From contig CM062289.1 of assembly GCA_031216915.1 (NCBI GenBank), positions 60,382,241 to 60,446,240 on the forward strand: 64,000 nucleotides of DNA. Reading direction: 5' to 3'. Within the stretch, counting starts at the first letter, position 1. Each line of letters begins with the position of its first letter. The translations under genes were made by a program, and so were the position numbers. A model generated the notes under the pieces. The model did not search any database. It was not told where the DNA came from and was given only the letters and a program-made list of their open reading frames with translations. The DNA is from Pictodentalium vernedei. Taxonomy: Eukaryota > Mollusca > Scaphopoda > Dentaliida > Dentaliidae. This document shows, in pieces, positions 53,578 to 63,470 of the stretch.

Positions 53578-55860
53578 AGAGACATGAGGACTATTATCGC
53601 GTTCATCAATCCGTGGAAACAAACATGCCAAAAAGAAGTATGTTATTAATTTTCAAGTATCATAATAAGCGGTTCAGACTGACTTTTGTCACGTTTGCAG
53701 ATTTCGAATAATTCTCCAAACATGAGTTATTGTTCACCGAATCTCAAGAGCAGTTACGTCTAGAAATAACAAAAACACACAGCTTTGGGGCATCGTTTGT
53801 ACATGCAATGTTCTTTCATCGATTGTCACTCCATGGGTTCTATCACATACATCAAATGATTGGAAGAAGAAGATGTGGCCCAAATGTTCGTGTACAACTT
53901 GGAATCTGAAGGCAAAACGTTGTATGAGTGATTTTAAAAAAGCAACAGGGAAAGAAGCCTTTCACAACAAAAAAAAATGAAATGGTATAGACATTCGGGG
54001 GAAAATCACACTTTTTGAGACCGCTTCAACGTCAAATCATAATCTCGAGATTATGAGATCACGACGATTACATCTGCCTTTATATGGTTTCTGCCAACAA
54101 TAAATGTAATTTAAAGTTTCGAGCCAAAAAATCTTACCCCGTTTTTTTTTTTATAACACATCATGATATGATTCTCATCTGTTCGTCAAAAACCTCGACG
54201 TCTGCAAAGACGGAATTGTATTCATACTCTCAACAACGACGAGAAATACATTTCGTTAACAAAAAGACAGTGGTTGGTAAAAAAAACCTCGGAAGTGAAA
54301 TACCAATCACTTGTTTCCTGGTCAGTTACAAATTCGCAGCTTCCAGCTTGTAAGTTCTGGTCGATCATTTGAAAAATAATAAACTTCGTATCATGACTCG
54401 AAAAATTTCCCCGATGACAACAAATTTAAACAACTCCCGTACGATTGCATGGATGATTTGGCAAGTCGTCACTAACTTCCAAATAACAATTTTATTTGAA
54501 ACTCTGTGACATTTCTGATGCGGAGTGTGCATATGATCAAAGAAGGTGGACGTTATTCGACAGGAAATCAATGAGAAATATACATGATTTAAATTTGAAA
54601 ACGGCTGCACTTAACTTGGGAGATGTGTTCGAAAATTTCACACAAGTTTGTTCGAAACATTACAGTCTAGATTATGTGTGGTACATTATGACCCCCAAAC
54701 CTGGCTTGGGATGCTCTTCTGAAACTAACTGAAATAGAATTGGATTTGTTGTCAGACGTCGGCAGGCTTCTCATATTCGAAAAGGGTGTGTCACAGCTAC
54801 GCGAAAACCAACAATTATTATGTGAATGCTTTCGATCCAAAGAGGTCGAACAAATACATCACATATTTAGACACAAACATTTTGTACCTTTGGGCAATGA
54901 ATCGACTGTTGCCGACGGGAAATTTAATGAAAACGAGAAAGAGATCGAAAATTGAAGACATTATCCTTGTCTTTTTGATGTAGAGTTGGACAGCGATTCG
55001 GCACACCACGACCTGCATAACGAATGGCCTTCAGAGAGGAAAATATAGAAATTAACGGCGTGAAAAAAACCATCCAAAATTATCTAGACAAAAGAAGGGC
55101 ATGGTCAACTGAAAAAATCTGAAACTGTATCGCGATTATGGCATTGCACTGATGAAGGTACAATCCTTCATCCTGTTCAACAAGCCGGATTGGATAAAAA
55201 TGTACAAAAGTCGCAACATATATTTGCGAATTTGCGAGCCCAGGTCAAGACCGAATCCGAGGAAGATTTTTTAAACTTATGAACAATTTCGTCTTCGTAA
55301 AAACGATGAAAAACGTGAGGACCTGAAGTGACATTCGTCTTGTCACATCGAAAACAAACGCGGTAGAGAATATGTAGCAAAATCCAAATACCACTACTAA
55401 ATGATATTTGTAGAGCAATCGGTGACCGTACATATGGAAAAGACTCGATTGACGTTCGATTGTATTTGGGACTTGTATTGTAGATTTTAGAAGAACTTCA
55501 CTGTATCATCTTCATTAAGATCACTTCAAGAGAAATATTTCGATCGCCAGACTCTTTTTTATTAACATGGACAATCTATCTTACGAAATAGGGACAAAGC
55601 GCAAATCTGCAAAACAATGAACATGATTCAAAGTGATAATCACAACGTATATGCGGAGGCCGTCAATACAATTTCGCTGACAGCTGACGACAAGATAACC
55701 TTACTACCGGAGAGAATAAGCACGTTAGCTTATGGGCATTACTCGACTATTCAACAGACTCAGGAAGAGCTATTGATTCCATAAAATGAAGAGAATTTAG
55801 ATACGTACATATTGCGGGAATTTGATAGGGATATAGATATGGAAAATGTGCGCGAAGAAA
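53578..55860 (+). pseudogene. Polinton-like DNA polymerase B, exonuclease and palm regions
   Basis: Several frames follow the family's order. FADFE (53694-53708) is the Exo I motif. AQMFVYNLESEGKTLYE lies near 53880-53930. NKCNLKFRAKKSYPVFF (54102-54152) runs into a frameshift. LGDVFENFTQVCSKHYSLDY is at 54619-54678, and YLDTNILYLWAM (54864-54899) is the palm A-type motif with its Asp. IYLRICEPRSRPNP and NMIQSDNHNVYAEAVN (55621-55668) follow, then ISTLAYGHY near the end. The D-T-D catalytic C motif was not found, probably deleted between 55440 and 55600. At least eight frame changes; it is dead. Confidence 0.8.
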
Positions 55861-56029
55861 AAATCTAGCAGATAACAGAAAAAACATATGAACATATCAG
55901 TAGAAAACTTCAAAGAAATTTAAATAAATAAATGCTAATAAATAAATGTCAAATAAATCCTTTTTTGTTAGAGACTGTCAGAGCATCAAAGATAAAATAG
56001 TTTCGAAGTGTCTTTTCTCGAGATGCATT

Positions 56030-56360
56030 ACCTTGCGGTCCACTTCAAGAAAACAAATGTGGAAGTTTGAATCTATACTTCTGACGTGATGCTACTCACT
56101 GGGTAGCTTGGTTCAAGAAAAAGACATTGTTATTATTTCGATAGTTGCAGGATCGTATCACCTTAGGAATTAAGGAACTGTTAAAAGCGTCCATCTATTA
56201 CTGTGGGATATGAGCCTCGAGATGAAGTGTGTTTGAGGATATTTGTGTCTGTACGTTCTCAAGAGATGTTCTTTAGGACATCATTTTCACGACATCTTCA
56301 ACGATATATATACAAGTAAAATTATCCAACTTTATCTTAATTTATTAAAAATTATATATA
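56030..56360 (+). pseudogene. Polinton-like adenain-type cysteine protease relic
   Basis: Three successive motifs in order, in two or three frames: DATHWVAWFK with the catalytic His (56088-56117), YYFDS with the catalytic Asp (56131-56145), and CV*GYLCLYVLK around the Cys region (56228-56260), followed by a FHDIFNDIY helix. Spacing fits the C48/adenain family. In adenoviruses and Polintons this enzyme matures capsid proteins. Broken by a stop and frameshifts. Confidence 0.7.
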
Positions 56361-57074
56361 TAATGTAAAAAAATAGATTTTATAAATTAAGATAAATTTG
56401 TAAGAAGCGATGTTGCGAAAAGGACAAAGACGTCATCATCGACAGTGATAGTGAAATTTCCACGGCTAGCTTGACCAATTATTTTGTCAAGAGGTACAAG
56501 AATTCCTAAAAGCTTTATAATCTCCCAGAACTGAGAGATTTCAGCAATAACTCGACTAAAGACTATGTGGACAAGAGAGACAAAGATTTCGAGAAACACC
56601 TGAGATATTTTCGTGGACAGAAACATGAATGGTGATCTTGACATGAACTCGAAACGATTAGTGAAAGATAGATCCGACCGGAGTGACCACCAAACATTAT
56701 GATGACTATTCCCACTGGCGCTTTAATAACTAACTGAGAGATTGTTACATCAGTAAAAACAGAAATTGAAATTGAATGTGAATTCAAATAATATATCAAA
56801 TCTATCCGAACCCTGGATCCAAGAAAAGCGTGATGTCTATGATATACATAGTCACTAAAGAATGTTGCCTCGAGTTTTATCTTTCCGCGATGGCACAAGT
56901 GCCATATTGATTAGCCCATTCATAAGCGTGTGTCGTTCTGTGTTTATTACACGCCTTCACGTCTATAAAAGCAATTATTAGAAGGACACTCAGCAATTCA
57001 TTTCAAAACTATCATCAAAAAGAACACATTTTATCTCCAACCAAATTTGCAAGGGGAGCCCATGTTACTATTTT
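56361..57074. other. No gene established in the Polinton relic
   Basis: A minus-strand ORF of 111 codons (56563-56898) and a Lys/Asp-rich + frame near 56480-56640 are both weakly coding-like; neither is recognised. Packaging ATPase or capsid genes would be expected near here in a full element. Confidence 0.3.
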
Positions 57075-57140
57075 GTCCCCTGAGTTCCAATGTGTTTTAT
57101 GTGCCTACTGGCACATAAAACACATTGGAACTCAGGGGAC
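57075..57140. repeat. Perfect hairpin, 31-bp arms and 4-bp loop
   Basis: GTCCCCTGAGTTCCAATGTG... is exactly inverted to ...CACATTGGAACTCAGGGGAC around TACT. It interrupts the Polinton relic, so it is a later insertion or the core of one. Confidence 0.85.
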
Positions 57141-57419
57141 GATTTTCAGCTATCACTAGAGATTCAATTTATAATTGCGTTGCACGATTTGTAGAAAAAT
57201 CCAGCGAAATTTTGTCCGTAAACGATTTCCGTTCCGCAAATATGTGTGGAACAGATTTTCATTTTCCGCATGGTTTAGTGTTGCCTTAGATGGTGAGTTC
57301 ATAGAACAGGCGTGTAAGAAACTCTAGGTGGTGGCCAAGAACGAATTGAGGACCGATGTAGACTCCAATTGAATAAGACCGTTAACCTATCAAAAGTCGA
57401 GGACCGAATTTCGGAATCG

Positions 57420-57839
57420 ACGGCGGTCAATAATAGATACATCGATTCTGACCTGTCATAAGCTCAGATCTATCTGTAAACGCATGTGAATATAAAATCG
57501 GGAGGAATGATGTAGTCCGGAATTAACATGGGCGGTTACAAACTAATCGATCTCGAAGCCGAATCGAAATTCGGATCTGCTGCCATCATCGGCAGAGATT
57601 TCAAAATTCTGGAAATCTGGCGATGAGATGGAAGAGTCGCTCGACATGGGAGGTCAGTGACTCCCGACTCTACCGGATCCCGAACACATGGCGGATGCCC
57701 TAACTCTGATTTCCGTCGTGGGAAAATTAAAATACTCCAGATAGTTAATAACGATATGGGCTTAAGAAAGTTACGTTTCGGTAAATCGGAATGGTCTTTC
57801 GGAAATGTATTGAATTTATCTTTTTCACTGAGAATGTAG
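57420..57839 (+). pseudogene. Unidentified Polinton-associated ORF relic
   Basis: Across two or three + frames the sequence reads RYIDSDLS, THVNIKSGG, then GGYKLIDLEAESKFGSAAII, then PDSTGSRTHGGCPNSDFRRG, KIKILQIVNNDMGLRKLRFG and KSEWSFGNVLNLSF. Glycine-containing, ordered motifs and few stops suggest a once-conserved protein. I do not recognise its function. Position after polymerase and protease, in the same orientation, suggests it belongs to the same element; a structural protein would be one guess. Confidence 0.45.
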
Positions 57840-58039
57840 ATATACTCATTAATAGATATCCGCCCATCTCTTACGGCTACGGATCTCATGTCTCATATGG
57901 AATTGAGTTTCTTCTTTTATTATACGCTAAACAATAGATTATCGAAGAAATTGCTGAAAGATAGAAAACGTAACCCCCACTGTGAAGATATAGACATTTT
58001 CACTTTGACGGTATCAATCAAAATGGCAGCTTTCAAGGC

Positions 58040-58165
58040 ATAACTTCAAGGTGAATACGAGTCAAACCATCAATAGAAATGATCAATTTGTTCTAAAAAC
58101 GAATAATGAAAGGTATATCTATTGATTTGAGTTCCAGAAATAATTCAACACGTATTCACCTTGAA
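58040..58165. repeat. Imperfect palindrome, about 126 bp
   Basis: TTCAAGGTGAATACG (about 58048) is exactly inverted at about 58149-58163 (CGTATTCACCTTGAA). Inner TCAA-CCATCAATAGA/TCTATTGATTTGA also pairs. It might be the remnant of an element end. Confidence 0.6.
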
Positions 58166-58490
58166 TTGATGCATGCAATCTGCTAGTCCAAACATGGCCT
58201 GAAAGTCCGTAATATAAGTTTTTGGTTTGGTACGTCCTTTCAAAGAAAAAAGTCACCAACCGGGGCTGGGTTCGCCCATACGTCCACCATCCACATCTCC
58301 ATCCAAATATGGATAATAAAAACACAAGAACTATCGTACAATAGAATTACCGAGGTTTCAGAGCGAATTTCATTGAACACGGCTTTTTAAACCAAACATA
58401 ATAATCCAGCTGCTTTTTGTTTGCAGGAAGCACTTTTAAAGAAACCTGCAGGTCACGATCATTCAGCTTTTAAGCATTTTACTTCGTGTC

Positions 58491-59365
58491 CAGGGCTGGG
58501 AGCAGTTAACGTTTCAATGGTTAACGTGTTAAATTATTTTAACAAAGTTAAAAAAAAATTAACTAAGTTATTAACGCTTAACTTTGAAGTTTCATAAGGT
58601 GCATCAGGAATGATTTTGTACTCACCGTGACACATCTAAAGTATATGCATAGGTCATCTATTCTTTCGTCTCACTCACTTAATTGAAACTGTGTCACATT
58701 GTTGACCCTTTCGTAGTCATATCGTGCATAACTTCATATATGATAACCTCAACAGTAACATTGTCGCATCCAATATCAATTAGCTGAGCAAGACAACATG
58801 AGCGAAGCAGAAACTAACAACGTCAATAAACATCTATATGTACATGTAGCATTGGGTCGTCATTTTTGTGTTTACCCAAGCCGGATTACACGTGTGGATG
58901 ACGACGCATTTTGCGCCATTTGACGAAATTGAAGAATACAAAAAATTAGATGTCCGTCAATTATAGACAACCCGTTGAATTGGTGGATAGACCACGAAGC
59001 CCTCCTACCAACGTTGACAATGTTGGCCTGCCGATATTTGGAGATACCAGCAACATCGGCTTCATCGGAACGCCTATTTTCCCTATACTGACTAGTATTC
59101 GAGCAACTGCAGGTGTCTCTTTCTATCCGGCTGCAGTGATTGCATTCTTACATGAAAACATCGCTGAATGCTATACTTTACAACCTGAGAGAATTATATT
59201 AACTACTGTACGTAAGTTCAATCATACTCAAGTAAACAATGGCCGGAATTGGTCTGTTATACTACAATTTTGTTTATTTTAACCTTTTACGTCATTTAAC
59301 ACGTTAACGCAGAATCATTTAACACGTTAAAGTGTTAAGGACAATTTTAACTCCTCCCAACCCTG
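58491..59365. mobile_element. hAT-type non-autonomous element with 8-bp target duplication
   Basis: CAGGGCTGGGAGCAGTTAA at the left and TTTAACTCCTCCCAACCCTG at the right form inverted ends with the CAGGG start typical of hAT transposons. TTCGTGTC (58483-58490) and TTCGTGTA (59366-59373) are the target duplication, 7 of 8. Subterminal GTTAACGTGTTAAA repeats occur near both ends. It has one + ORF (58950-59282, 110 codons, NVGLPIFGDTSNIGFIGTPI) that is not a transposase and is not recognised. Confidence 0.85.
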
Positions 59366-59582
59366 TTCGTGTAATGCTTGAGCAGAAGAAAATTATCTTA
59401 TGTTCGTGTAGCATGCATCTTAGTTAGACGCGACATAATACACAGTGCAGTACCTTTACAAACCAATTGACAGGCTATAGCGGTGCGCCTTATAATAAAA
59501 GACAGTTACACTATGTTCAATTATTTACGTTTCACCAAATAAAGCTCTTCAGCAGAATGATGTTGAACAGCTCATACATCAA

Positions 59583-59612
59583 CCCCCCCCCCCCCCCCCG
59601 CCCCCCCCCCCC
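59583..59612. repeat. C-rich homopolymer tract (C17 G C12)
   Basis: 29 C with one G at 59600, immediately before the LINE endonuclease fragment. Confidence 0.95.
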
Positions 59613-60415
59613 ATACATTCTGATGGGTGATTGTAATGCACACAGTCCATTTTGTTGAGACTCCTGCAGAAAGGACGATTTAAAAAGTAAAACTGTTGGA
59701 GAGCTGATTACAAAAGTCGAAGGTTCTTACGCTTCAGCCGGTCTTACAATTGCAGGTCCTTCAGTCTTCCTTGATTTCCCTGGAAGATTAAAGGTGACTT
59801 GTGCGGGAGTGACCACTTTCCAAATTGTGTTGGAGAGTGCAGTTCCGGCGGATGGTGAGCGGGTTTCCCAGTGAAACTTTAAAAAAGGCTGACTGGGAAA
59901 CTTTCTCATCTCTTTGTTCTGAACGCCTCACACACGAAACATTTGAGGAAAGAGCTGATCAAATAGAACATTTCACTACAGAGTTGTTTGACACTGCAAC
60001 CACAGTCATTCCTAAAACCTCGACAACTCCTCAATGTTTCACCAAACTATGGCTTGATAATGATTGCAAACAGGCTATTAAGAATCACAAAATGTAAAAC
60101 GGGAATTTAATAAGTTACCAACCACACAATTTGGAGAAACGTATAAATCGGGCAAAATCAAGACGACTAATAAAGCAAAGAAAGAAAAGTTCTTGGGGAA
60201 CTTATGTCTCTAAACTAAACCAGCACACACCTATTAACAACATTTGGAAAATGCTAAAAAAAAAATAAAGGCAAAGAAACTAAATGAATAGTACAGTACA
60301 ACACCTGGAAGATAACAACACACAAATAAATCGAAAAAAGAAATGTCAAATAAATTGGCCTCAACATTTTTAAAGCATCCATCGTCTCAAAATTGTAATT
60401 GGGAATTTGCTAAAA

Positions 60416-60666
60416 TTAACCCTTTACCCAACGTAACGGCCAAAACCGGCCAGCGCTATTCTCAAAAATCGCCAATAAATTTTCATTATATTTTCATTTT
60501 TTGTCTCAAAAACATAGGTTATGACCCCTCGTTGGAACGAGCTCGTCGAGCTCGTTCCAACGAGGGGTCATAACCTATGTTTTTGAGACAAAAAATGAAA
60601 AAAAATAGTCATTCAAGAATTTTTTTTACAAGTGTCGTCTGCTTTTCATGTTAGGTAAAGGGTTAA
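60416..60666. mobile_element. Palindromic TTAA MITE, family Pal-B, in LINE 1 (a)
   Basis: TTAA-bounded, perfect central palindrome around GAGCTCGTCGAGCTC, ends CCCTTTACCC/GGTAAAGGG. Nearly identical to the copy 190 bp downstream. Confidence 0.92.
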
Positions 60667-60856
60667 CAAACGACAGGAACATAGATGACCAAATTTCCCT
60701 CTGATAATTTAGAGAATCATAATGATCCCTTTTCTATCGAAGAAATAAATACGCGTTTGCGTAAAGCAAAGGATACTGCTACTGGTCCGGATGAAATACA
60801 TTATCCATTTTTGAGACATCTGCCTCAAACTTCACTTGAACTTTTACCATCAAGTT

Positions 60857-61108
60857 TTAACCCTTTACCCAACGTAACGGCCAAAACCGGCCAGCGCTAC
60901 TCTCAAAAATCGCCAATTAATTTTCAAAATATTTTCATTTTTTTGTCTCAAAAACATAGGTTATGACCCCTCGTTGGAACGAGCTCGTCGAGCTCGTTCC
61001 AACGAGGGGTCATAACCTATGTTTTTGAGACAAAAAATGAAAAAATTTAGTTATTCAAGAATTTTTTTTGCAAGTGTCGTCTGCTTTTCATGTTAGGTAA
61101 AGGGTTAA
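60857..61108. mobile_element. Palindromic TTAA MITE, family Pal-B, in LINE 1 (b)
   Basis: Same orientation and almost the same sequence as the copy at 60416. Removing it rejoins the LINE frame across 'ttaa', so the LINE was present first. Confidence 0.92.
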
Positions 61109-62095
61109 TGGGTTACTGGCCAGTTTCGACCTTCCCATTTCAAAGCCTGATGATGATAGCAGCAACCCGAACAATTATAGAACAGTTGCGTTAACAGGTT
61201 GTCTGTGTAAAACCATGGAAAGGACGATCAATGATCGACTTGTCTGGTTTGTGAAATCGAACAATCAACTTGCGAATGTTCAGGTTGGTTGGTTCAGAGA
61301 AGTGTCGTGAATCGTTTGGTCTAACTAGACACGATTATACAACATGCCTTTGCCAAAAAAAAGAACAGGTGGTCGCCCTCTCCTTCGACCTGGAAAAAAG
61401 CATATGACATAACGGGGAAGTCCGAAGTTTTAAAAGATGTTTTTAACATGGCGTTGAGAGGACGTATGTCACTGCTTATTGACAACTTTTTAAAGAACCG
61501 TCAATTTCAAATTCGTGTTGGATGTACATTATCTGATCCCAAAGAACAAGAATTGGGAGCTACTCAGTATTATATTTTATATGTTACCCTTTTTCGATAT
61601 ATATCAATACCATGATGGACGCAATTGATAATATGGTGGACTCGTCATTATATGTTGACGTCTTTTAAATCTGCTATAGCAGCAAAAACATGAACGCCAT
61701 GGAGAGCAAGTTTCAGCTGTGTTTAAACATAATTTAGAAATGGGCTACAGAAAATAGTAACAAGTTTTCCAAGACCAAAAGGAATTGTGTTCATTTCTGT
61801 AAGCTCTGGAAGCGCCACCTCGATTCGGGGGTGAAAATTGATGGGAATACCATTAAAGTTGTAAAAGAAGTGAAATTCTTGGATTTATTGTTTGACAAAA
61901 AACTGAATTTCTCTTCTCATATTAAAAAAAAACTAAGAATGAGGTGTAAAAAGCCACTTCACCTCCTCTAGGTGGTTGGTAGCACTGATTGGGGTGCCAA
62001 CCAAAAAACACTACTCCAACATGTTAGATGAAAATTAGATTACGCTTGCGTGGTTAACGGCTCTGCAAGAAAGTCGTATCTCAAACCACTTAATG

Positions 62096-62311
62096 CAGTA
62101 CGTGGAGAGTGGATTGTAACTAAATCACCCGCGGAGTGGAGATATCACCCAAGCTATAACTTTCAAATTTTGTACATATCGACAAGAATGACAAGCAATG
62201 TTTCAGACAATGGACCTCCGGGTCTAACTCGGAGGTCCATTGGCTGAAACTTTGCTTGTGCTGGTTATGCTTTGCAACAAATTTGCAATTATTGCTTGGG
62301 TGGAATCTGAT
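62096..62311. mobile_element. Palindromic MITE, family Pal-D (copy 2, right end lost)
   Basis: Left end CAGTACGTGGAGAGTGG, then AAATCACCCGCGGAGTGGAG. Core GACCTCCGGGTCTAACTCGG with TTTCAGACAATGG/CCATTGGCTGAAA arms. The right arm matches copy 1 as far as 'cttgggtgga', then diverges. Confidence 0.78.
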
Positions 62312-62345
62312 CGTAAACAAAGGGTAACTGTTAACTCAACTCCCT

Positions 62346-63470
62346 CTTAGTTCTTACCTGTTAATTACGGTGTTCCCCAGGGATCCGTCTTAGAACCCTT
62401 CCCCTTCCTTATATACACAAATGACATTTCCGAAAATTTAAATGCACCGGATGCTTGTAGTCTATTTGCGGATGATACAAGTATAATAGAAACTGGATTT
62501 GAACTGGACGATATTGTTTCAAAGTGTAATGAAAACCTTGCGGCCGTTTCCGAATGGGCAAATGTATGGCTTGTTACATTTAACCCTTCAAAAACCGAAA
62601 CTGTTTTATTCACCAAAAAACGTGTTAATGTAAGCAGTGTGGTAATGTTTGGTGACACGCCACTCGAAATGGAAACGTCCCACATCCACCTCGGCCTATC
62701 TTTAAACTGGAATGTCCAAATTAATAGATTATGCCAAAAGGCATTTCCCAGGCTGTCTCAGTTACGAAAATTAAGGTATATTTTAGGTCGAAAAAGCCTG
62801 GAAACGTTATACAAATCATTCAATAATATCCGGTCTAACGAGATCAACCCCGGTATCTGCTCTATTTGCAGAACTTGAAAACGTTTTTTAAAATCGTAAA
62901 TAATCATGCCCCCACATATCTCTCTGACTTATTGCCACGGACCTTCGAGGACATTTCCACGTATAGCACCCGGTCGCACACTAATTTTCATTTACCACTT
63001 ACACACACGGCAACATTTAAGCGCTCATTTATACCCTCATGTATCTCAGAATGGAATGCATTACCCCAAGAAATAAGACAATCGAGTTCACTGAATAACT
63101 TTGTCAAATATTTTAATAATGGCGCATGTAGACCACCTAAGTACTTTAACAATGGCGATAGAGCCGTCAATATTATACACTGCAAGTTGCGGAATTCCTG
63201 TAGCGACCTAAATTATGATAAATGCTCCAACTACATCCACGATACACCTATCTGTTCGTGTGGCTACGAGACTAAAGACGTGAACCATTACTTTTTCGAC
63301 TGTAATAACTATTCAAACGAAAGACTAGGCCTACAGAGAAATCTTGCGCATCTTACAATAAGATCGACCAACGATCTTCTTTATGGTATTCCCAACCTAC
63401 CAGAATCCGTCAACATCCACCTTTTTCGAAGTGTACAACATTTCATTAAGGCCACGAAGAGGTTTTAAGA
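62346..63470 (+). mobile_element. LINE fragment 2 (RT core to C-terminus), different family
   Basis: Begins in RT motif B, YGVPQGSVLEPFPFLIYTND, then SLFADDTSIIETG with an intact F-A-D-D catalytic pair (62465-62476), WLVTFNPSKTETV, and HIHLGLSLNWNVQINRL. After a stop near 62876 a 200-codon ORF (62866-63468) covers the C-terminal region, with NHAPTYLSDLLPRTF and a cysteine motif CSCGYETKDVNHYFFDC near the end. This is typical of CR1/L2-like or jockey-like LINEs. RT core lies after the thumb region of LINE 1, so they are two insertions, not one element. Confidence 0.8.

Larger units (their letters stand above)
52329..57900 (+). mobile_element. Decayed Polinton/Maverick-like element
   Basis: A + strand chain of broken frames encodes a protein-primed family-B DNA polymerase (about 52640-55860), then an adenain-like cysteine protease (56060-56350), then an unidentified ORF (57420-57839). 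PolB plus adenoviral-type protease is the hallmark pairing of Polintons and related adintoviruses. Integrase, ATPase and capsid genes and the terminal inverted repeats were not recognised, and stops and frameshifts are everywhere, so this is an old fragment. Two Pal-B MITEs and another palindrome have inserted into it. It follows exon 3 of the SLC22-like gene and may lie in that gene's next intron. Confidence 0.8.
59613..62095 (+). mobile_element. LINE fragment 1 (endonuclease to RT), jockey/I-type
   Basis: + strand pieces, in the order of a LINE ORF2. ILMGDCNAHSP (59620-59652) is the AP-endonuclease 'GDFNAH' motif, and ASAGLTIAGPSVFLD follows further on. 59850-60095 is the linker, with DWETFSSLCSERL and a VIPKTSTTPQ segment. 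60700-60850 (FSIEEINTRLRKAKDTATGP) and 61150-61300 (NYRTVALTGCLCKTMERTIN) are early RT motifs. TATGTTGACGTC (61651-61662) gives Y-V-D-V where Y-x-D-D is expected. 61850-62095 gives VKEVKFLDLLFDKKLNFSSH and GSARKSYLKPLN. Full of frameshifts, with two Pal-B MITEs inside. It stops at a Pal-D MITE. Confidence 0.75.

Noticed and set aside
53860-53885. Candidate next SLC22 exon (a G-R-R-R-like frame)
   Set aside because: No acceptor with the right phase, and another frame here fits the Polinton polymerase relic in order with its neighbours.
59613-63470. One single LINE over the whole stretch
   Set aside because: RT core motifs of the second part come after the thumb and C-terminal motifs of the first part, so two insertions are needed.
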